Shown: one piece after another, positions 1 through 8,368 of the stretch
Numbering within the stretch: the first letter of the stretch is position 1
How the letters are laid out: every line of letters starts with the position of its first letter
DNA from: an uncultured Muribaculaceae bacterium
GTDB taxonomy: Bacteria; Bacteroidota; Bacteroidia; Bacteroidales; Muribaculaceae
Direction of reading: 5' to 3'
Length of the DNA stretch: 22,265 nucleotides
NCBI GenBank assembly: GCA_910587915.1
Contig: CAJUOB010000033.1
Coordinates: forward strand, 1 to 22,265
Notes under the pieces: generated by a model
Databases searched by the model: none
The model's input: only the letters and a program-made list of their open reading frames with translations
What the model was told of the DNA's origin: nothing
Program-made: the position numbers and the translations under genes

Positions 1-179
1 CATCGTGAAATACACTCCAAAACATGGAACCCACACGTTAACTTATATTATTAAATAACCTCTTAAATTGGGAAAATAGCGTGCCCCGACGTAAAATTTT
101 TAGACAATTTGATGGGCTTGAAGTCGGTTTTTGGGTCCGATGGTCGATTTCGGGAAGACCGGCATGTTAGTTTTGCATC

Positions 180-1466
180 ATGAAAAGGAAATATATCATA
201 TTATCTTTCTTGCTTGCGGCGATGACGGCAGCAGCACAGATGAGTCTCAACGACTGTCTTGTCTATGCCCGCGACCATGCTCACGGCAATATCCTCGGCT
301 CGCTCGAGGTGGAGCGTGCGAACATCGACAAGCGCCTCGCTGCCGCCGACCTCATGCCACATGTCGGGCTGTCGTCGAGCGGCAACATAAGTTTCGGCCG
401 AAATATCGACCCTGAGACAAACACATACGATAACAAAAAGACTCTATCTACCGGCTTCGGGCTGCAGATGTCGCTTCCGCTTTTCGACGGTCTGGTGAGT
501 ATAAACAATCTAAAGGCCGCCCGCGTGGCACGGCTGCGTCAGATCGACGCCGCGCAGATAGAGCAGGACCGCATATCGCTCGAAGTCGTAAGGGCGTTCT
601 ACAATGTGTCGTACTGCAAGGCCATGGTCGGGCAGATGTGTCAGCAACTCGAGCGCGACAGCACCGACCTCGCGGCCACAGAGCGTGGCGAGCAGCTCGG
701 CATGAAGAGTGGAGCCGATGTTGCCGAGCTCCGCGCGCTGGTGGCTGCCGATGAGTACGAACTGTCGAATCAGCGTAGCCTTCTTGCCAAGGCCTATCTA
801 TCGTTGAGGAGCGTCATGGGAATGGAGCTCGATGGTGGACCTCTCGACCTTATCGAGGATGAGACCGAATATGAACCGGAATACTACGAGGAAAATCCGC
901 GTATAGCCGAAGCCCGTCGTGGTGTTGACGAAAGCCGCTATAATCTCCGTATGGCCCGTGGCGCATTCTCTCCGCGCATATCGCTAAGCGCAGGAGTGTC
1001 CACATCCTATTATCGCATGATGGGGACCGATGCTGCGGCTCCCGGTTTTGGCGAACAGTGGCACAACAATATGGGCCAATATATCGGGGTGTCTGTATCC
1101 ATTCCGCTTTTCACAGGTCTGGCCAACATCAACAAGGTGAAACGTGCCAAAATACAGCTCATGGAGAGCCGGGTGCGACTCGACCAGACCCGCTATGAAG
1201 TTGAGAAAGAGACCACCGAGGCACGTCTCGACTTGCGGGGGGCTGCCGAAGAGTTCGTTGCTGCTGAAAAGCGTCTTGTGGCCGAGGAACTGGCATGGAA
1301 GGCTACACGACGTAAGTATGAGCTTGGCAATGTCTCCGCTATCGATCTCTACACTGCCGGAACCAAGCTCGCCACAGCCCGTGCCAACTACGAAGGAAAG
1401 CGGATACAGAAAATAATAAGTCGGATAACCCTGTCGTATTATCTGGGCGAAAAGCTCATAAAATGA
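180..1466 (+). CDS. TolC-family outer-membrane efflux channel
   Basis: The 428-residue product has a Sec signal peptide (basic MKRK, hydrophobic core, AAAQ near residue 20). The mature start, SLNDCLVYARDHA, is typical of TolC/OEP proteins in Bacteroidetes. Two homologous helical-hairpin/strand halves follow, at about residues 20-215 and 225-428; each carries the 'SLPLFDGL...N' or 'SIPLFTGLANINKVKRAKIQ' pattern of the second OEP strand. The family forms trimeric outer-membrane ducts that dock on a periplasmic adaptor. It is the first of four co-directional genes (channel, adaptor, ATPase, permease), which argues for a tripartite ABC exporter. The substrate cannot be told from sequence. The start is set by the signal peptide. 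A TAGTTTTG just 5 nt upstream resembles a -7 box but has no partner, so the promoter is uncertain. Confidence 0.93.
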   Translation: MKRKYIILSFLLAAMTAAAQMSLNDCLVYARDHAHGNILGSLEVERANIDKRLAAADLMPHVGLSSSGNISFGRNIDPETNTYDNKKTLSTGFGLQMSLPLFDGLVSINNLKAARVARLRQIDAAQIEQDRISLEVVRAFYNVSYCKAMVGQMCQQLERDSTDLAATERGEQLGMKSGADVAELRALVAADEYELSNQRSLLAKAYLSLRSVMGMELDGGPLDLIEDETEYEPEYYEENPRIAEARRGVDESRYNLRMARGAFSPRISLSAGVSTSYYRMMGTDAAAPGFGEQWHNNMGQYIGVSVSIPLFTGLANINKVKRAKIQLMESRVRLDQTRYEVEKETTEARLDLRGAAEEFVAAEKRLVAEELAWKATRRKYELGNVSAIDLYTAGTKLATARANYEGKRIQKIISRITLSYYLGEKLIK

Positions 1467-1480
1467 TAAATGGAAAAACT

Positions 1481-1501
1481 CCTAACCCCTAACTCCTAAC
1501 T
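1481..1501. repeat. Three tandem heptamers (CCTAACY) between channel and adaptor genes
   Basis: The 40-nt gap between the TolC-like and adaptor genes contains CCTAACC, CCTAACT and CCTAACT in direct tandem, ending 5 nt before the adaptor start. The opposite strand reads as GG runs spaced by GTTA-like bases. The function is unknown. The repeat could affect adaptor translation if copy number varies, but that is inference. Confidence 0.6.
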
Positions 1502-1506
1502 GAGAA

Positions 1507-2754
1507 ATGGATACTGAAATAAAACAGAAATACCCCTTCCTGAAAAAATATGGATGGATTGTCGGCGCCGGTGTGCTTGTCGCCGTAGCGGTGGCATGGG
1601 CAGTGAGTGTTGGTGGCACCAAATCCTATAAGACCGACAGTTCGGCACTTGTTATAGAAGAAGTCTGCCAAGGCTCTTTCGATGACTATGTGAGGCTCAA
1701 CGGAAAGGTCGAAACTGGTGTGATTGTGCAGGTGTCCGCGCTCGAAACCGGCATAGTCGAGACAAAATGGGTGGAGGAAGGCGCTATGGTCAACAAGGGC
1801 GACATTATCCTTACACTCCACAATCCGGCCCTGAGACAGCAGATTCTCGATTCGGAATCGCAGTTGGCCGAAAAGCAGAATATGCTCCGCGACACCGAGA
1901 TTGCCATGGAAAAAGAGCGGCTTCAGCTTAAGCAGGATCTTCTTGCAGCCCGCACCGACCTCACACGCAAGAGCCGTATCGCCGAGCAGCAGTCCACTCT
2001 CTACGCCGAGAATCTTGTATCGCGCGACGAATATCTCAAGGCTAAGGAGGACTTCGATCTTGCCTCGCAGACTTTCGAGCTTTTGAAGGACCGTCAGCAT
2101 CAGGATTCGCTGTATCGCTCGGTTCAGGTGGCGATGATGAAGGAAAGTCTGCACAACATGCAGGAGAATTTCGCGCTCGTACGCCAGCGCGCCGACAATC
2201 TCAATATACGCGCATCGCATGCCGGCCAGCTTGGAAGCCTCTCGGTGGAACTGGGGCAGAATGTAGGTTCGGGCCAACAGGTGGGCCAGATAAATATTCT
2301 CGATAATTACAAGGTGGCCGTATCGATCGACGAGCATTATATCGACCGTGTCGCACCCGGATTATCGGCACGTTCCAGCCGTAGCGACAAGCCTCTCGAT
2401 CTTACACTTGCCAAAGTTTATCCCGAAGTATCGCAGGGACAGTTTCGGGCCGATTTCAAAATCGATGGCGTATTGCCGTCTAACATTCGTGTGGGGCAGA
2501 CCTACTCCATCGACCTCGTGCTCGGTGAACCCACCGATGCCGTGATGGTGCCGAAGGGTACATTTTTCCAGAGCTCGGGCGGCCGGTGGGTATATGTGGT
2601 CGATGCCGATGGCAAGACCGCGCGCAGGCGTCCGGTGCGCATTGGTCGACAGAACTATCTCTACTACGAGGTCCTCGAGGGGCTTGAGCCGGGTGAGAAT
2701 GTGATAACAAGTTCCTACAGCAATTTTAAAGATGCCGATGTGCTGAAGCTCTAA
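1507..2754 (+). CDS. HlyD/MacA-family periplasmic adaptor of ABC efflux system
   Basis: The 415-residue protein links an inner-membrane ABC transporter to an outer-membrane channel. A cytoplasmic N-terminus is followed by one membrane anchor (about residues 17-35). The first lipoyl half lies at about 72-107 (ETGIVETKWVEEGAMVNKGD) and a long coiled-coil hairpin at about 108-232. The second lipoyl half (about 232-265) carries IRASHAGQLGSLSVELGQNV. A beta-barrel and a membrane-proximal domain complete it, with VMVPKGTFFQSSGGRWVYVV in the C-terminal part. This order is standard for the membrane-fusion-protein family. Length is normal. It starts 40 nt after the channel gene and 60 nt before the ATPase gene, so the four genes probably form one transcript. 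Confidence 0.93.
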   Translation: MDTEIKQKYPFLKKYGWIVGAGVLVAVAVAWAVSVGGTKSYKTDSSALVIEEVCQGSFDDYVRLNGKVETGVIVQVSALETGIVETKWVEEGAMVNKGDIILTLHNPALRQQILDSESQLAEKQNMLRDTEIAMEKERLQLKQDLLAARTDLTRKSRIAEQQSTLYAENLVSRDEYLKAKEDFDLASQTFELLKDRQHQDSLYRSVQVAMMKESLHNMQENFALVRQRADNLNIRASHAGQLGSLSVELGQNVGSGQQVGQINILDNYKVAVSIDEHYIDRVAPGLSARSSRSDKPLDLTLAKVYPEVSQGQFRADFKIDGVLPSNIRVGQTYSIDLVLGEPTDAVMVPKGTFFQSSGGRWVYVVDADGKTARRRPVRIGRQNYLYYEVLEGLEPGENVITSSYSNFKDADVLKL

Positions 2755-2814
2755 TAAATACAATCTGAAAAAATACAATATTAAACAAGAACTAAACAAC
2801 TCAAAGACTGCTAT

Positions 2815-3498
2815 ATGGAAATTGAAGTAAAAAATGTGGAGAAGATATTCCGCACCGACAGTGTGCAGACCATGGCGCTCAACAAGGTATCGCTCAAGGT
2901 AAAAGACGGTGAATTTGTTGCCATTATGGGTCCGTCGGGATGCGGAAAGTCGACCTTGCTCAATATTCTCGGACTGCTCGACAACCCTACCACCGGCGAG
3001 TACTACATCGACGGCAAGGAAGTGGGACATCTGCGCGAAATGCAGCGCACCGACTATCGCAAAGGTCGTATCGGGTTTATCTTTCAGTCGTTCAATCTTA
3101 TAGAGGAGATGAATATTCGCGATAATATAATGCTGCCGCTGACAAATCTTAAAATGTCGCGCGACGAAAAGCACCGCCGTGTCGACGAGGCGATGCGCCG
3201 CATGGGCATCTCGCACCGCGCCAACCACTATCCGTCGCAGTTGTCGGGCGGTCAGCAGCAGCGTGCCGCAATCGCGCGTGCCATAGTTGGAAAGCCCGGC
3301 CTGATTCTGGCCGATGAGCCTACCGGTAATCTTGACTCGCGCAATGGTGCCGAGGTGATGGAGCTTCTTGCCGAACTGCACCGCGAGGGTGCTACCATAA
3401 TCATGGTCACGCACTCACAGAAAGATGCCGCCTGTGCCGATTACATCGTCAATCTCTTCGACGGCCAGATTGTAGAAAGCCTCAGCGACCGCATGTAG
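2815..3498 (+). CDS. MacB/LolD-type ABC transporter ATP-binding protein
   Basis: This 227-residue ATPase is an intact single nucleotide-binding domain. The Walker A is GPSGCGKST (residues 39-47), the Q-loop glutamine is Q91 in FIFQSFNL, and the signature is LSGGQQQR (143-150). The Walker B is LILADEPTG (163-171) with D-loop NLDS, and the switch histidine is H200 in MVTHS. The sequence pattern is that of the MacB/LolD/FtsE group, whose members power FtsX-fold permeases by mechanotransmission rather than classical alternating access. The cognate permease follows after 30 nt. All catalytic residues are present. Confidence 0.96.
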   Translation: MEIEVKNVEKIFRTDSVQTMALNKVSLKVKDGEFVAIMGPSGCGKSTLLNILGLLDNPTTGEYYIDGKEVGHLREMQRTDYRKGRIGFIFQSFNLIEEMNIRDNIMLPLTNLKMSRDEKHRRVDEAMRRMGISHRANHYPSQLSGGQQQRAAIARAIVGKPGLILADEPTGNLDSRNGAEVMELLAELHREGATIIMVTHSQKDAACADYIVNLFDGQIVESLSDRM

Positions 3499-3528
3499 TA
3501 TTATCCATCATATTAAGTTGCTCAAGAA

Positions 3529-5895
3529 ATGCTTCGATTTTTTACTTCTGATATACGACGCAATATCACAAAGATACTGTGTCTCACCATAGGCCTTGCG
3601 ATGGGCTTTGTGCTTGTGGCGAAAATTTATTTCGAGAATACCTACGACACTTTCTTCGCCGATGCCGACCGCATATACCGTGTCACAGAGAATGTGACTG
3701 TCGACGGAGAATACCGTGATTATAAGCAGACTGCCGGTGCGATTGCCCCCGGACTTAAACGCTATGTCCCTCAGGTCGAGGCTGCGACACGCCATACATC
3801 ATTTGTATACAATGTCCCGGTACGCCTCGACGATGGCCGCGTGTTCTCCACTGATGGCATACAGATGGCCGACAGTTGCTTTTTCGACGTCCTTACCACC
3901 GACATCTTGGCAGGGAATCCGCACGACGTGCTCGCTGTGGCCGACTGGTGTATGATTCCGCGTTCGCTTGCTGAGAAGATTGGTGGCGATGTCGTGGGCC
4001 TGAGCCTCTGTTCTCCCAATATTTCAGAGGACTATAAGGTGACCGTCGGAGGTGTCTACGAGGATTTTCCCCTGAACTCTGTTTTCCCCAATGCCATATA
4101 CCTTTCATTGGCCACACTGCCTAAATTCTCCGTCGATGGCCGCGACAACTGGGTGGGCAACGACCGATATCTCAGCTATGTGCGGCTTGCACCCGGCACA
4201 ACTCCCGACGATATAAAAGGAAACATCAGGACTATGCTCGAGGCCAATGTAGAGCGCGAGGATCTCGATCTTTTCCACTACGGTATCGGCGTAACCCCAC
4301 TTGTAGGGCTCTACAGCTCTTTGGACGAGGTTAAGACCATGTCGTGGATGTTGTCGCTGCTGGCCATTATTCTGCTTGTCGGTGCAGGGTTGAACTATCT
4401 GCTCATTGTCATCGGTCAGATGGGCGCCCGCAGCAAGGAGATGGCCGTGCGCAAATGCTACGGCACCGGAAACGGCAAGATTTTCATGCGTATCCTTGGC
4501 GAGAGCCTTTTCTATCTTGTAGTGTCGGTCGTATTGGCTGTCCTGCTGGTATTCTGTTTCTCCGGCACGTGCTTCCGGCTGTTGGGCTATACTCCTGCGC
4601 AGTTGTTCTGCACGGGCCGTGTATGGGCCGTTGAGGTGCTTGTTTGTCTGCTTTTGCTGTTGCTTACCGGTGTGGTGCCTGCATGGATGTACTGCCGCAC
4701 CAAGGTTTCCACCGCATTCCGCAGCAATGTGCGCAGTCGGCGCGGGTGGAAGATGGCTCTGCTCGCCGTGCAATTCTTCGCTGCCGGCATGCTGCTGTGT
4801 CTGCTCATGCTTGTCGGACGGCAATATGCCAGAATGACTGGGGCCGACATGGGCTACGACTATGAGAATATTGGCTATGTAGAGCTTTCGGGTATTCCAC
4901 AGGAGTCGCGGCGTGCGATCGTCGAGGAACTCAAACGTATCGGCGTCGTTGAAGGTGTCGCCTCGTCCGACCACGATTTTACCCAGAAGACATCGGGCAA
5001 TAATGTGTGGCTTGGCGACAACATCGCCAGTCAGATAAATGTGTCGGATATGTACCGTGCGAATCCGGAAATATTCGACGTCCTTGGGCTGAAAATGCTT
5101 CAGGGTGCTCCTTTCTGGGCCATGGGCGATAGCATAGTACGCCAGGTGGTTGTCGAGGAGCGCTTTGTGGATGTGCTTGCCAAGCTAAGCGGTAAGGACG
5201 AAAGCCACATTGTGGGGCGCCCCTTCTGTATCACCGAGCACGGGTCGGATGGTAACAGCGAGTTCGTGGTGTGCGGCGTTATTGCAAATACGCTTAGAGG
5301 TGGGTTTGGTACTGATGCCGCCGATACGCGTGCGGGTGTCATGTTCCCTGGCGCGGGAGTATATACCAATCTCTACGTGCGGTTCACCGAGCTTACTCCC
5401 GAAGCGCTCCATGCCGCGCAGGATGTCCTGGCCCGGGTATGTCCCACCCGCGAGGTATATATCACTCCCTATCGCAATAATGTGAATGAGCTCTCCGCTT
5501 CGGTCCGTCAGTTCGGGCTTGCCGTCAGCATAGCCGGCATAGCCATACTCATCATATCGCTCATAGGGCTGGTGGGCTTCACTGCCGATGAAGTGCAGCG
5601 CCGTGCCCGCGAGATTGCCATCCGTAAAGTCACCGGAACCTCAGCCTCGAAAATCGTCGGTCTATTCTGTCGCGATGCTGCCATCGTTGCCGTTCCTTCG
5701 CTTATGGCCGGTGCAGCCGTGGCTATAATTATAGGGCGTCAATGGCTCTCGCAGTTCACCGATCAGGTGTCGCTTTCGCCACTTTCCATGGTGCTGTGCG
5801 TGATAGTGCTGCTGCTTATCGTTATTGCTGTGGTCATTATCAACAGCTACAAAGTGGCGCGAAGTAATCCCGTCGACCATCTCCGCTGCGAATGA
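3529..5895 (+). CDS. FtsX/MacB-family ABC permease, two-module
   Basis: The 788-residue inner-membrane protein consists of two MacB-like modules in one chain. An N-terminal membrane helix (about residues 13-35) leads into a periplasmic domain (about 36-265). Three helices follow, beginning near residue 270, with the cytoplasmic coupling sequence SKEMAVRKCYGTGNGKI. A second anchor (MALLAVQFFAAGMLLCLLML) precedes a second periplasmic domain. Three C-terminal helices carry the matching coupling motif REIAIRKVTGTSASKI. The near-duplicate 'E-AIRK-G' motifs mark the two FtsX repeats. A single polypeptide can therefore supply both halves of the permease. It is the last gene of the efflux operon. The substrate is unknown; drugs, peptides, lipids or lipoproteins are all possible for this family. 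Confidence 0.92.
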   Translation: MLRFFTSDIRRNITKILCLTIGLAMGFVLVAKIYFENTYDTFFADADRIYRVTENVTVDGEYRDYKQTAGAIAPGLKRYVPQVEAATRHTSFVYNVPVRLDDGRVFSTDGIQMADSCFFDVLTTDILAGNPHDVLAVADWCMIPRSLAEKIGGDVVGLSLCSPNISEDYKVTVGGVYEDFPLNSVFPNAIYLSLATLPKFSVDGRDNWVGNDRYLSYVRLAPGTTPDDIKGNIRTMLEANVEREDLDLFHYGIGVTPLVGLYSSLDEVKTMSWMLSLLAIILLVGAGLNYLLIVIGQMGARSKEMAVRKCYGTGNGKIFMRILGESLFYLVVSVVLAVLLVFCFSGTCFRLLGYTPAQLFCTGRVWAVEVLVCLLLLLLTGVVPAWMYCRTKVSTAFRSNVRSRRGWKMALLAVQFFAAGMLLCLLMLVGRQYARMTGADMGYDYENIGYVELSGIPQESRRAIVEELKRIGVVEGVASSDHDFTQKTSGNNVWLGDNIASQINVSDMYRANPEIFDVLGLKMLQGAPFWAMGDSIVRQVVVEERFVDVLAKLSGKDESHIVGRPFCITEHGSDGNSEFVVCGVIANTLRGGFGTDAADTRAGVMFPGAGVYTNLYVRFTELTPEALHAAQDVLARVCPTREVYITPYRNNVNELSASVRQFGLAVSIAGIAILIISLIGLVGFTADEVQRRAREIAIRKVTGTSASKIVGLFCRDAAIVAVPSLMAGAAVAIIIGRQWLSQFTDQVSLSPLSMVLCVIVLLLIVIAVVIINSYKVARSNPVDHLRCE

Positions 5896-5917
5896 TGGGT
5901 GGCGGTTAGATGAGAGG

Positions 5918-5970
5918 AGTCAGGAGTTTGAGGTAAGTATGTAGTAAGGATAGCTTTCAAACTCCTGACT
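5918..5970. terminator. 14-nt perfect inverted repeat between convergent genes
   Basis: AGTCAGGAGTTTGA (5918-5931) and TCAAACTCCTGACT (5957-5970) are exact reverse complements separated by 25 nt. They fill the 86-nt gap between the + strand permease gene and the - strand tamL gene. The symmetry suggests a hairpin working on transcripts from both sides. Neither side has a clear U-tract, so it is not a textbook intrinsic terminator; it may protect 3' ends or slow polymerase. Confidence 0.6.
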
Positions 5971-5981
5971 CTATCCGTTGA

Positions 5982-8366
5982 TCAGAAGGGGTATCCCACC
6001 GCGAAGTGGAAATTGGCGTCGCGGCTCCACTTCGGATGCAGCAGCGGCCATTGTTCCTGGCCTTGCGCCGGATTGTGGGCCTTGAATCCGAGGTCGAAGC
6101 GTAGCAGGAAGTAGGTGAAGTCCATGCGTATACCGGCCCCGTAGGCAGCCGCTATCTGCCGGTAGAATTTATTGAATTTAAATTCGCCTCCGGGCTGATT
6201 CTCATATTTGCGTATGGTCCATATATTGCCGGCATCGATGAATATGGCACCTTCGAATACCCAGAACAGTTTCGCACGGTATTCCAGACTGAGATCAAGG
6301 CGTATGTCGCCGCACTGGTTTATGAAGTCGGTCACTGAGTTGCGTGCGTCGTAGGCTCCCGGACCAAGAGTGCGCACTCCCCAGCCGCGGACGCTGTTGG
6401 CGCCACCTGCATAGAATCGCTTCTCGAAGGGTACCATCGATGAGTTGCCGTAGGGCACGGCGATGCCGAAGCCCGCATGTGCCGACAGAGCATTGCGCGA
6501 GTTGAAATTTCGGGTGTAGGTGTAGTCTATCTCGCCTTTCACATACTGTGCATACTGGATTCCGAGCAGTTTGTAGACGCCATCGGAGCGTTTCTGTCCC
6601 ACCAGGCTCGATATGCCGTATAGAAGGTTGCCGGCTGTCTCTCCTGCGATTCGCAGACTGGTCACATACGGCTGTATGGAGAACGCATTGGTGGTGGCAG
6701 TGGCCACACGGCGGTTGGTGTGGCTGTAGGTATAGCCCAGCCGCATTATGAAGTGGTCCTCGTAGCTGTAGCGAAGCAGAGGGTTGGTGGGTGCAATCTG
6801 GTCGATGAAATCGATGGTGGAGCGGGGGAGCCGCACATAGTTTATGTCGATAAGGTCGAAGGTCTGGCGGCGCAGGTAGTCGGTGCGTTGCTGCTGCCAC
6901 TTCCATTTCCATGCCGCGCCTGCGATGATGCGGGTATACTCGGGCCGTTCCTGATAGTTGAACGACACCGCGAACTCCGTCGATGCCAGGAAGCGTTGCT
7001 TCACACGCTTCGACAGGAACGGACACTCGAACTGTGGGAAGGTGATGCCGACCTCGGCCGCATACTCGGTGTAGCGTTTATTGACCAGACCGTCGAAGTT
7101 GCCCGACAGGCTTTCGTAGGAAGCGCGCAGTTTGGTGGTGAGTGTTTCCGACCCACGCGCGAGATTGCGGTGCTGATAGGTCAGGCCGAGGCCGAAACCG
7201 AGGTCGCCTTCGCTGTTGGTGCCTTCGAGTTCGGCGGTTACGCCCTGTTTCTTGTTTCGCGACAGATGTATAAATGCGTCGAGAAGGCCCGTGCTTCCGT
7301 CGCGGCCGCCCGATTCCATCTCTATGTTTATGAATTTCACAATCGACAGGCGTCCGAGAGCCTCGTAGGTACGTTCGACCGAGCGGGCGCTGTATTCGCT
7401 GCCGGGCTCTATGTAGCACATGTCGTCGAGTATCTGTGGCCGCAGATATTTATCGTCGCCGTACACGAATGTCTTGCCATGATAATCCACCGTATCGGAT
7501 AGAGCCTCGGGGCCGCCTTCTCCCTCCACAAGGAAAACCACACGCCGTATGCGGTATATGTGATGGCCGGGGTCAATGCGTAGCAGACTGTCGGCAAGAG
7601 CACCGAGGGCTGTGACGGAGCTGTGCTGTGAGTTCTGGCCGTTTTTAGCCGAGGGCGAATGCAGGTTCATGGTCAGCCCCACATCCTTGCTGCCTGCAAC
7701 GGTGTCGGCGGTGTAGTTTATGAATTCGCGGTTGAACTCGAAGTATCCGGCATTGCGCAGTATCGTGGCGATGCGTGCACGCTCGTTGTCGAGCACGTTG
7801 CGGTCGAGCGGCATACCGGCGTGTATATCTGCTGCCGAAGTATCGGCCATCACTATATGCCGCACCGCCGGATCGTCGATATTGTAGTTGATCGAGGCTA
7901 TGCGGTGGGGTTTCCCCTGGTCGATGATGTAGCGTACTTCCATACGCTTCTTTTCGGGAGTGGATGCGATAGTGTCGATTTCCACGCTCGCGTCGAGGTA
8001 GCCTCGGTTCACCAGAGCCTGCACAAGTTGTCGTCGCGATGCTTCGGTGAGTTCAGGATCGTAGATTACCGGCGCCTGTCCCACACGACGCAGCCATCGG
8101 TTGTACCATCGGGTGGTATCGCTGCCCGAGAGACTGTAGGTGCCTAACTGTAGTTTGGCGAACCCGAGCACCTTGTGGTTTGGCGTCTGGCGAAGGAAGT
8201 TCACTAGTTCGCCCGTCTGGGCCTTGTCGCCATCGCCTACGGTTTCGATGCTTACTTTATCGAGCAGATACTGGCCTTGGGGCACATGCTTCACAGGGCT
8301 GCATGCCGATGCAGCCAGAAGTATGGCAAAACAGGCTGCCCGCACTAAGAGGATAGCCGTCCTCAT
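5982..8366 (-). CDS. tamL: TamL-type Omp85 (BamA/TamA) surface-antigen lipoprotein
   Basis: The 794-residue outer-membrane protein has an N-terminal signal ending in ...LLAASAC, a near-lipobox, so the mature protein is probably lipidated at Cys22. The following SPVKHVPQGQYLLDKV is the usual start of Bacteroidetes TamL proteins. POTRA-like repeats occupy about the first 350 residues (for example LVQALVNRGYLDASVEID). The C-terminal half is a 16-strand-type barrel with GGANSVRGWGVRTLGPG near residue 655; VRGW is the conserved Omp85 loop-6 VRGF/Y motif. The family assembles beta-barrel or surface proteins in the outer membrane, normally with TamB. No tamB is visible here. It starts 2 nt after the histidine-kinase stop, implying co-translation with that gene. 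Confidence 0.9.
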   Translation of the reverse strand: MRTAILLVRAACFAILLAASACSPVKHVPQGQYLLDKVSIETVGDGDKAQTGELVNFLRQTPNHKVLGFAKLQLGTYSLSGSDTTRWYNRWLRRVGQAPVIYDPELTEASRRQLVQALVNRGYLDASVEIDTIASTPEKKRMEVRYIIDQGKPHRIASINYNIDDPAVRHIVMADTSAADIHAGMPLDRNVLDNERARIATILRNAGYFEFNREFINYTADTVAGSKDVGLTMNLHSPSAKNGQNSQHSSVTALGALADSLLRIDPGHHIYRIRRVVFLVEGEGGPEALSDTVDYHGKTFVYGDDKYLRPQILDDMCYIEPGSEYSARSVERTYEALGRLSIVKFINIEMESGGRDGSTGLLDAFIHLSRNKKQGVTAELEGTNSEGDLGFGLGLTYQHRNLARGSETLTTKLRASYESLSGNFDGLVNKRYTEYAAEVGITFPQFECPFLSKRVKQRFLASTEFAVSFNYQERPEYTRIIAGAAWKWKWQQQRTDYLRRQTFDLIDINYVRLPRSTIDFIDQIAPTNPLLRYSYEDHFIMRLGYTYSHTNRRVATATTNAFSIQPYVTSLRIAGETAGNLLYGISSLVGQKRSDGVYKLLGIQYAQYVKGEIDYTYTRNFNSRNALSAHAGFGIAVPYGNSSMVPFEKRFYAGGANSVRGWGVRTLGPGAYDARNSVTDFINQCGDIRLDLSLEYRAKLFWVFEGAIFIDAGNIWTIRKYENQPGGEFKFNKFYRQIAAAYGAGIRMDFTYFLLRFDLGFKAHNPAQGQEQWPLLHPKWSRDANFHFAVGYPF

Positions 8367-8368
8367 GG

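Noticed and set aside
168..175. TAGTTTTG as promoter of the efflux operon
   Set aside because: It lies only 5 nt before the ATG and has no TTTG at 19-21 nt upstream. It is probably a chance match.
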